Shown here piece by piece: positions 20,566 to 27,532 of a stretch of 27,532 bases of DNA. Made by a program: the position numbers and the translations under genes. The stretch's first letter is position 1. The number at the start of each line of letters is the position of its first letter. Below the pieces are notes generated by a model. It worked only from the letters and a program-made list of their open reading frames with translations, did no database searches and was not told the DNA's origin. Source of the stretch: Reticulomyxa filosa (Eukaryota; Foraminifera; Reticulomyxidae); the NCBI GenBank assembly GCA_000512085.1, contig ASPP01013689.1, positions 1 through 27,532 on the forward strand, read 5' to 3'.

Positions 20566-21995
20566 ATGCATCTGATTTCTTCAAATAATTGCGAAACAGA
20601 CATTTCTGTGTCTGACAAGTTTATTTCAGACTAATATTTGTGCACCTTCAAGATTAGCTTGGAGCAAGAAACTTTAGGGAGTAAAAAAAATAATTTTGTT
20701 TGCATAGAGAAAAGCTACTTCCGTCAAAAATATCAGTTCATGGAATAGAACCAGATTTAGAATCGGAAACAATGGGGACGGATACAGAAGACCACGAGCG
20801 TGAATGTGGTCGTGAGTGCATTCGAGCAGCAGCACTTCGTACAAAATCCTCCAAAAGTTATTTCGTATGGTATTTGATATTGATAATAATGAACGCATTT
20901 GTACTAATATGGGAGCTCTTTTGTACCCGATGCTATCAAAAGCCAGCAATTGCCATCGAAGGCATAATTACATTTCTCTTTGCAAGTGAAGTTGTTATTG
21001 AAATTGTATCACAAGAGTTTAAAGTTGCGTAATTGAGCCCCTTTTATTAAAGTGTGTGTAGTTTTTTTTTGTTTATTTGTTTATATGGCATAATATTCAC
21101 ACATTATACCAACACCTCAAAAATTTTTTTTTTAAAAAAATGGGGGGTGAATTTGCCAATAAATCAAAGGTATACTTCAATTATTGGTCCAATCGAATTG
21201 ACGCATTCGTATGCTTTTTGTGTGTGGTGCTATGGATATTTTTTGTGAGTGTGGAGAAGCCCGAAGGATATACACATCATTCTGTAGAGTCGTTATTAGA
21301 CATCGTCATAGTCGGAGCGAGATACAGTATTCAAGCCATTCGGTTTTGCCGATTTGCTCATCAGTTACTTTTTGTCTGTCTGTTATGTTTGTTTTTCCCT
21401 TTAGGCCACGATGCGTGAGGAACAAACGTATGCGTTTTGTGTTATGCACGTGTGTCCATCTTTTTTTTTTAAATAAACAAATACACGAACTTGCTTTGAA
21501 AGAGGACAAAAAAATCGAGAAAATTTGCGGCATGAAAATGTGGTGTTTGATAAAGCAGCGATACGCTCATTTGTGGAGCAACATAACGATCACTTTGAGA
21601 GATTTGTGCTACGAATGCCCAAAAAAACTTCTTTAGATAACGATGACCTTGATGACATGGACAATGCAGACCCCGAGTTTGAGTTAGATCGTAACTCGAT
21701 GAAGACATATTCCAACAGTAAAGCGGGACTAAAACAGATGGATAGCGAAGTGGAACTGGGTGACTTAAGTGGAAGTGGATTCATGGCCAAAAAGTTTACT
21801 AAAGATAGTGTGAGTAGTGAAGAACAACCTAGCGACGTTGAAAGTGTAGAAAGTAGACAGAACACTCGCGGACTCAAAATTGCCACTAACTCGTTTTTGG
21901 GCAATAACACGCCCGTAGCACCAGATGCACATATTCCGGGTTTGCATGAACAATCAAGTGATGTTTCCTTCACCAATGAGATTTTGGTATTGTAA
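20566..21995 (+). CDS. Voltage-sensor-domain membrane protein
   Basis: Exons 20566-20618, 20708-21023, 21170-21363, 21405-21427 and 21505-21995, all in phase, giving 358 residues. Hydrophobic segments fit S1-S4 of a voltage sensor. S1 lies at about 69-87. S2 lies at about 97-118 with acidic residues (S-E-V-V-I-E-I). S3 lies at about 132-150 with the W-S-N-R-I-D-A-F-V motif that carries the conserved S3 Asp. S4 lies at about 165-190 with basic residues (A-R-Y-S-I-Q-A-I-R-F-C-R-F), continuing into a basic linker. No pore helix or selectivity filter follows; the rest is an acidic, Ser-rich cytoplasmic tail. It is therefore a stand-alone sensor, as in Hv1-type or enzyme-linked sensors, or a subunit; the S4 pattern does not decide which. 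The 23-nt exon 4 can be skipped in frame by using the acceptor two bases upstream of 21505, giving a slightly shorter linker. Confidence 0.7.
21405..21427 (+). other. Candidate 23-nt microexon after the S4 segment
   Basis: It is flanked by a pyrimidine-rich acceptor (CCCTTTAG) and a GTATGC donor. Inclusion uses the acceptor at 21504 and skipping uses the one at 21502 (tandem AGAG). Both keep the C-terminal frame, because 23 minus 2 is 21. It encodes a basic P-R-C-V-R-N-K stretch. Confidence 0.45.
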
Positions 21996-22399
21996 ACAAT
22001 CGTGCTCACTTTTTATTTGTTTTGAGGTTTCAATATTTTGAAATTGTTGGCAAAATCATCATAGTTTTAGAGAAATTTTAGACACTTTTTTATCCTTTTA
22101 CACAAATTTGATGGTAAAATTATTTCTCAGCTTTTTTTTTGACAACATTACCTTCACTAATTAAGTCCCTCTGGCATGTGTTTGATTTCCGACTTGTAAT
22201 TGTTTGCAATCATTATCAGTTAATGTAGGTTTTACATTAACATTCTGTATGTAATTGATGTACATCACCTGATCTCATATTTATTTAATCCATTTGAAAA
22301 AAAGTGAAACCCCACTAAAAATGGGACACAAAACAATGAAAATTTTTTTGAACAACGTATCATTAAAGCAATATTTTTCAAATCAATGCAACAATTTTG
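21996..22399. other. Intergenic region between convergent genes
   Basis: This is the shared 3' side of the voltage-sensor gene (+) and the JmjC gene (-). It is AT-rich, and no coding frame or structured element was recognised. Confidence 0.5.
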
Positions 22400-24731
22400 T
22401 TATAACAAAACTTCCTTAGTCTCTTGACAACTTTCAAAAAATGCGTCCTTTTTTCTTTTTCTTCTATGTGCCTTTTTTATATGGTCTAAAACAATAGCTT
22501 CCTTATCCGAATTGCCACACATTTTAATCAAATTCCTAATACTTAGACAACGCTCCCAATCAATGCTTTCGCTTTTTGTTTCATAAAAATTGAAGTCATC
22601 AGTTTCCAGCCATTCGAAAAAAAAACGATATTCAAAATCTAACACATCAATTGTCGGAACGATATCAACTATCAATGCAAAACGGTATATGCCACGACTT
22701 AATATGGGGACAATACAGTTAGTATAATAACATGACGACAATTGCCACCTTGCCAGTGCACGGTCGTTTATGAGTGCATGGTCGCATGTTGTATCTTTGG
22801 ATAATTTTGAATTAGTATTAAGCTTATTGTAAACTCTTTGTGTCAGCATGCTTATATTTGTGAAGGGATGATTTATACACACACGACAGCTAGTGTGACA
22901 AAGCCATTTCATAGCATCTGAGCAACGCTTCCAACAGGTCAGATCCCATGTCATAAAGTTAACTGACTCGGCCACATTGGGTCCCTCATTGAACCCACAG
23001 TGAAATCCCCCGGGAGGGGTAATCATAATATCTCCAGGTTCTTGTGCAAAGAAAAAAACATCAATTCCTTCCGACAATAACACGTAAGGATCAAACCAAA
23101 AATTCTTATGTTGCACGGGTAAAGAGCAATTTTTTTCAATAACCTTACGGTACTGTTTGCGGACAAATCGAAGAAAAGTACTGGTGTCTTCAGGACGAAT
23201 GCAAAACCAATATTTTTTGCGACCCCACAAAAGATGATTGACAGCATAGTAGTTCATATCTTCCCGATGCCAAGGAAAAAAAGTGTTTTGGTTGCCCAAA
23301 TAAATATACGGGGTGTGAATGCCAGGCATCATTTCGCTTTCTTTCATATACGAAAAAGGTCCGTGTTTGTTCAAGTCGCTAAGCTTGAAAGGAGATGATT
23401 CAGCATACATGCATCCTTCATCCATGATCCCATAATTGACATCGCTCGTTATATTACGCTACAAAGAGAAGAGACGTGCAAAACAATGAAGAAGCACAAA
23501 ATCAAATCAAATTAAATTAAATTAAATTAAAAAAAGTTTAAACAAATTTCAAAGGTATGAAAAAAAAAAAAAAAAAAAAAAAACAAACAAATTCGTAACT
23601 ACACCATGATTTTTTCGGCAAAAATCAATGGAATTAACTCTGGTTCTATGTTGTCATAAGGCGAGGTCAACAAGTCATTTTTAAACCTGTCAAAAGGCCA
23701 TAAGTTGGAAACGGAATCTTTTTGATCCGAAGTTTGTTGATGCACAACATAAGCAAATCCTCGATACTTTTCCAAATATGCTCGAGGATTCTGCAGTGGC
23801 ATGCGATCGAGAGGTGGTAATGGCTTCACTTTCACTTGGAATGAAATGCACACAATTCACAATTGAAAGCACAAAACAAATCACAGCACAAAGAGACATA
23901 AGAGAATGTCTATTCTACTTAAGTCAGCAAAGGATGGCGGACGACATAGCATATCTTTAGCTAGCAAATGTTCGAACTGTGGGTCTATTTTCCATCTTTT
24001 GGTGGCTGGTTCAATTTTTTCATTAATGTCGTACTTCAATTCCATCACCAACAGTCACAAACACAAAAAAAAAAAAAAAGGAGCAAACAAAAATTATTGT
24101 ACACACGACAAACCATTCCAAAAAAAAAAAAAAAAAAAACTGTGCTCAAGTTATTGAACTGTAATGTTACCTTTTGCGGAGATGGACTTGTTTGATTGCA
24201 ACAAACAGAACTCGGTGTAGTACAAGCACTTTCACAAGGAATGTCTTCTCTCTTTCTCTTTGTCTTTTGCTTTTTGGTTTGATCTTTATTGCGTGTCTCA
24301 GATACACTTTTGCGCTGTTTGTCATCATCTTTACATCCACTTGTTCTTTTCTTTTGTCCTTGATAAATGGGATCCATTACTTCGACTACATATTGCGGAT
24401 ATATTCCCGTCTCATATTCTGTCTTCAATTGTGGGATTCCATGCAGATTCCCATTGACTGGAGTTTCGTCAAAGTATCGGGCGTGAAAATTGATCGGAAC
24501 ATCGTTTTGAGTATTGAAGCTAAATATTTGTAACTCCTTATTCTTGCCTTCGTTTGTCTGTGCTCTTGGTCGTAAAATCATAAACCCTCCACTTCTCTCT
24601 ACTTGATCTAGGCTGCTAAACGTAGAGACGAGCGTCAAAAAGTTATCTGTTTTTAGTCCAAACGGGTGGCCAATGCCAACATCAACGATTGGGACGCTCT
24701 TAAATTTTTTTTCTTCTGGCCTGATTGCCAT
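22400..24731 (-). CDS. JmjC-domain 2-oxoglutarate/Fe(II) dioxygenase, KDM4-like
   Basis: Four exons: 24731-24171, 24033-23898, 23834-23605 and 23458-22400, totalling 1986 nt (661 residues) with every phase consistent. The catalytic JmjC domain sits in exon 4. Iron ligands are His373 and Glu375 in F-P-W-H-R-E-D-M and His462 in P-P-G-G-F-H-C-G-F-N. The 2-oxoglutarate-binding Lys is expected in W-G-R-K-K-Y-W (390 or 391). H-x-E, the N-Y-Y-A-V-N-H segment and E-G-P-N-V-A-E-S-V-N-F resemble the KDM4/JHDM3 histone lysine demethylases. The N-terminal 190 residues end in a Lys/Arg-rich segment typical of a nuclear signal. No PHD or Tudor domains are visible and the C-terminus is Lys/Arg-rich. A Cys cluster after the domain (C-H-T-S-C-R-V-C) may bind zinc. 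The substrate is unknown; histone demethylation is inferred from the family. Confidence 0.88.
23562..23583. repeat. Poly-A run of about 22 bases in an intron of the JmjC gene
   Basis: A homopolymer in the last intron, preceded by short aaatt repeats at 23508-23530. On the gene strand it is a long T tract upstream of the CTTTGTAG acceptor's exon-distal region. No function is inferred. Confidence 0.85.
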
Positions 24732-25063
24732 ATTAGAAGCAGATATTTTATCAGTTAAATTCGAAATTTAAAAGTGAAAAACTCGACCACTTCGGGGTCC
24801 CCGACGTCGTTTTCAATTCAAAAAATTTGCAACAAAAAAAATCAAGTAACACAAAAGACTTTTTGACATGCTAGATCAATTAAAACACTGTTTCTAAGGC
24901 ATATGTATTTAGTTTGAGGAGGCGTTTGCTGTTATTGTTGGATGTAGTGAAAACTAGCCCTTAAAAAACAAAATTTCTTGCGTTTTCAATTATTTAAAAA
25001 ATAAACAGCAAACAAGACCAATTCACAACCATTTTTACATCAAAGTTCAAAAATGTGACTTTT
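24732..25063. other. Upstream region of the JmjC gene
   Basis: Non-coding, AT-rich sequence between the COPI-associated gene stop and the JmjC start. A GC-rich patch with an imperfect palindrome (cacttcggggtccccgacgtcg, about 24788-24809) stands out from the surroundings and could be a regulatory site; no factor can be named. Confidence 0.35.
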
Positions 25064-25877
25064 TTAACGCATTTCTACTTCTTGGGTTGTGGTGGTTGTC
25101 ACTTCGGTTCTACCTCCTGTTGTTGATGATGTCTTTGTTGTGGTTGTAGATGCAGTACTTTGTGTCTGATTTCTTTGCAAAAATGGTGGAGGAACGCCAC
25201 ATTTCACTGTTATTATATGTTCGTTTGTTTTGTAGGAATAGTCACAACAGAACGCTACGATACATGGCATTGTCAAAAAGATGTTTGATAATAAAAACAA
25301 AAAAAAAAGAGAGCAGCAAAGGAGGAGAAAAATGATCATTGCTTTTTGTCCCCTTTGGATTGACATAAAAAAAAGACTCGATAAGAAAAAACATACCAAC
25401 GCCGCATTTATCTAAGCACCACAAAATGATATATAGAAATGCAATAATCAAGACATACACGCCTACTCCCAATCCTATCGAGGACGAGTTGAGGCATAAA
25501 GCTCCCAAGAACAAAAATGTGAGACCTCGTCCTGTTTGATTTTTATTTGTTACAAACGATGCAGCCATGTAGGAAGATATAAACACAAAGGGGAAGGCGA
25601 GTTAGCGACAGTGAGAGAAACAGAGAAAGAGGAAATCGGTATACGTACCAAGCAAGTTAAAATAAAAAGGGACCATGGGGGCCACACGAGGTGGAGCATA
25701 AAATGCCAAAAGGCATACCAAACCTCCAAAGAGTATTTTATAAATTGGTAGAATTACCCCTTGAAAAGTCCCTGAAAAAGAAAAAATTCCTGCGACAATG
25801 ACTAAGACGCCTGCGACTAAGTCAAAAACGTTGAAAATCATATTGCTCAATATGCCAGCTGCTTGAGTTGTTTTCAT
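25064..25877 (-). CDS. COPI-associated / TVP15-like Golgi membrane protein
   Basis: Three exons (25877-25649, 25531-25397, 25206-25064) join in phase 1 twice and give 168 residues. There are four predicted transmembrane helices, in F-D-L-V-A-G-V-L-V-I-V-A-G, I-Y-K-I-L-F-G-G-L-V-C-L-L-A-F-Y, G-R-G-L-T-F-L-F-L-G-A-L-C-L and L-G-V-G-V-Y-V-L-I-I-A-F-L-Y-I-I. The G-R-G-L...F-L-G motif at the start of helix 3 and the overall size match the COPI-associated protein family (PF08507), which includes yeast Tvp15, found with Golgi vesicles. The C-terminal tail is Thr/Ser-rich and presumably cytosolic. The start at 25877 was chosen because it is the first ATG ahead of helix 1. The role in Golgi trafficking is known from the family only. 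Confidence 0.8.
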
Positions 25878-26329
25878 CGTTGTCAACCTTTGTTATCGGA
25901 AGGCCTTTGCAAATCAGTAATCTACAACAATACAAAAATTAAATTTTTTTTTGCAAAAAAAGGGGGGAGGGAACAACGAGTAGCTGTTGTGTTTGGTATT
26001 TGTTACGTTGTCTTTGTTTTGTCGTTCGTGACACATTTAAAAACCTACAGCTTATTGTCAATAAAAGGAAAGAAATATGAAGTAAATGAGGAGGATAAAA
26101 AAACCAATTAAAGTAAAATTATTGGTGATTGAATTTTGGGAGTACAGGATTGACTTGTTGAAATCAATGTAAGTGGTATTATTATATGCTCATTTTGTTT
26201 TATCAAGCAGGATCAAACAAAAGAAAAAGTGAACAACGAAAAAAGGCAAGATATGGAAGTTTTTGAAATATGAACTGGAAATGCAAAAAGAGAAAAAGAT
26301 AGTGATGGACAGTTGTACTATGGTCAAGT
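25878..26329. other. Intergenic region, no gene seen
   Basis: It lies between the C8orf82-like stop and the COPI-associated start (both minus). An open frame at 25863-26111 (+) crosses the start codon of the latter in antisense and lacks coding features. The COPI-associated promoter is expected near 25880-25980, where a ggggggaggg patch occurs. Confidence 0.45.
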
Positions 26330-27112
26330 TTAATGTACAACAGGCAGTACAATCGACTGTTCATTCCATATCAGTTGATAACCAACACTTTTATCATCTT
26401 TATTAACAATGTCATGTGTGCGATCAGTTTGAGAAAGTTGGTGTGAAGTGTTGGCACGAATGACGTCTTGGTGATCCAGTCGTAGCAACAAATCAGAGCC
26501 AATAACACCGTACCTTTGCAACGGCGCCATTGGATCATTGCATTGCACATTATCTGGCACTGGATGGTACACCTTCCAGTTTTTCCCATGGACTCGCAGT
26601 GCATAAGGATCAAAAGGGACACGAAGTGAGCCTCCGTATATTAGTTCCCACTCTGCACCGCTGTCACTCGAGGCTTCTTTTGCAATTAAATCAAAAAACA
26701 CTATCGGTGATGTATCGCACTTGATAAAATTCATTTCTTTCCCACATGGAGATATATATGGATACTCTTCATGAATACTCAACTTGTTGTCTATGAATAA
26801 TATGTTCATATTCTCTAAATAAAACCAAAATAAAAGGGAGATATGAAGTAAAAAAAAAAAAGAAAGAGACTGCCAAAGGCAAAAAATAACCTTGGATATG
26901 CTTGAAAAAAAATTTAAAAAGCGAGTGTCTTTGAGACAAGTTGTAAATATCTTTGGCTTTGTTTCTTCCAGGAACAGTTTGCCGTCCTTATCTATCCAGT
27001 AAAAGTACTCTCGAGTATACAACTTATCCTTTATAGAAGTAGTTGTAAAGGCTCTGTGGTGAAATATATTATGCTTGATACGAATATGATGAACATATCT
27101 GTAGGAATACAT
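26330..27112 (-). CDS. UPF0598 / C8orf82-like protein, probably mitochondrial
   Basis: Two exons (27112-26891 and 26812-26330) give 234 residues. Conserved UPF0598 blocks are visible: Y-F-Y-W-I-D-K-D-G-K-L-F-L-E-E-T-K-P-K, F-T-T-C-L-K-D...F-L-N-F-F, Y-P-Y-I-S-P-C-G-K-E-M-N-F-I-K-C, P-I-V-F-F-D-L-I, L-R-V-P-F-D-P, Y-H-P-V-P and a final L-I-W-N-E-Q-S-I. The human homologue is about 216 residues and is reported as mitochondrial; its function is unknown. The first 35 residues are rich in Arg, His, Ser and Tyr with no acidic residue, which fits a targeting presequence. The start at 27112 is the first ATG in frame. The 78-nt intron keeps the frame open if unspliced. It was placed by homology, since the insert is hydrophobic and absent from the family. 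Confidence 0.88.
   Translation of the reverse strand: MYSYRYVHHIRIKHNIFHHRAFTTTSIKDKLYTREYFYWIDKDGKLFLEETKPKIFTTCLKDTRFLNFFSSISKVIFCLWQSLSFFFLLHISLLFWFYLENMNILFIDNKLSIHEEYPYISPCGKEMNFIKCDTSPIVFFDLIAKEASSDSGAEWELIYGGSLRVPFDPYALRVHGKNWKVYHPVPDNVQCNDPMAPLQRYGVIGSDLLLRLDHQDVIRANTSHQLSQTDRTHDIVNKDDKSVGYQLIWNEQSIVLPVVH
26813..26890 (-). other. Stopless 78-nt intron of the C8orf82-like gene
   Basis: Donor GTTATT directly after a Lys codon; acceptor is a tandem AGAG (26816-26813). The length is 26 codons with no stop, and the translated content is strongly hydrophobic. Only the second AG keeps the frame. Confidence 0.7.
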
Positions 27113-27274
27113 TTTTAAGGAGCTTTTATTGAAGGATTCTCCTTTTTTTGTTCGCTTTGTCTTTCGAATGTACAATTGCAATTTTAAAGGAATTTTAACA
27201 ATTTTTATTTCCTAACTGTTGACTATTATAATATTCTGCTAATTCATCTTTTTTTAAAATAAATAAAGTGTTTC

Positions 27275-27366
27275 TCATTTGATAGATATAATTTTGTCAT
27301 GAATTCTTTTTTGCAATATTTGCATCATCGGCTTTTCAACAATTCGTTTAACTTCTTCATGACTTA
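27275..27366 (-). CDS. Possible terminal exon of a gene entering from the right
   Basis: The minus strand reads S-H-E-E-V-K-R-I-V-E-K-P-M-M-Q-I-L-Q-K-R-I and then about nine more residues to TGA at 27277-27275. The composition (charged, helical) is unlike the surrounding AT-rich sequence and looks coding. An AG just before the S-H at about 27364-27366 could be an acceptor. No family is recognised, and no upstream exon could be found in the remaining 165 bases. Confidence 0.3.
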
Positions 27367-27392
27367 ATCATCCCATTGAAAGTCATGAAGAA
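27353..27392. repeat. 13-bp perfect inverted repeat with 14-nt loop
   Basis: Arms ttcttcatgactt (27353-27365) and aagtcatgaagaa (27380-27392) are exact reverse complements, so a stable hairpin could form in DNA or RNA. It overlaps the possible terminal exon's upstream side. Confidence 0.8.
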
Positions 27393-27532
27393 ATTGCGCA
27401 ATTAATGTTAAGTTTATGTGTTTTCATAATATGTAGTTTGTTACAGTTTTATTCAAAAAATACGTAATTGAGATTAAAAATAATTTTATTGGTTATAAGT
27501 TTATCATTGGAAATAGTTATCATCCAGACAAG

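Noticed and set aside
1..27532. Search for tRNA, rRNA, snoRNA and CRISPR arrays
   Set aside because: No B-box-like motif in the right context, no rRNA-like conserved block and no regularly spaced direct repeats were seen by eye. The only tandem array is the coding minisatellite at 11266-11339.

Overview
This is nuclear DNA of a single-celled eukaryote. It is AT-rich and has spliceosomal genes with many short introns (43 to about 190 nt), long homopolymer runs, and genes on both strands with no operons. Two features point by inference to a foraminiferan such as Reticulomyxa filosa: a WD40 family whose members share a distinctive N-terminal helix module, and the general look of the proteins. 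This could not be checked by a database search.

Left third (1-7400), repeat-rich. There are decayed pieces of a non-LTR (LINE-type) retrotransposon in opposite orientations. An apparently intact seven-blade WD40 gene (2766-4131, +) follows. After it come a decayed WD40 fragment of another type (+) and a truncated, frameshifted, inverted relative of the intact gene (5093-5683, -). Then comes a stop-riddled remnant that looks like a caspase-like protease.

Middle (7402-17558). Four genes could be rebuilt by joining exons in phase: an EF-hand plus multi-pass membrane protein of unknown family (+, 10 exons); a ZGPAT-like CCCH/Tudor/G-patch RNA-binding protein (-); an NRF-6-type acyltransferase-3 membrane protein (-); and ribosomal protein uS15/RPS13 (-, five exons adding up exactly to 147 residues). 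The ZGPAT-like and acyltransferase genes each carry one apparent single-base frameshift in repetitive sequence.

Right third (18226-27532). In order: an unidentified acidic and His/Lys-rich multi-exon gene (-); a voltage-sensor-domain membrane protein (+); a KDM4-like JmjC dioxygenase (-, four exons, 661 residues); a COPI-associated (TVP15-like) four-helix Golgi membrane protein (-, 168 residues); and a UPF0598/C8orf82-like probably mitochondrial protein (-) with one stopless 78-nt intron. A short coding-like exon lies near the right edge.

The genes do not form an obvious pathway; they are a mix of housekeeping and signalling genes. Exon joins were inferred from GT/AG sites, phase agreement and family similarity, not from transcripts.
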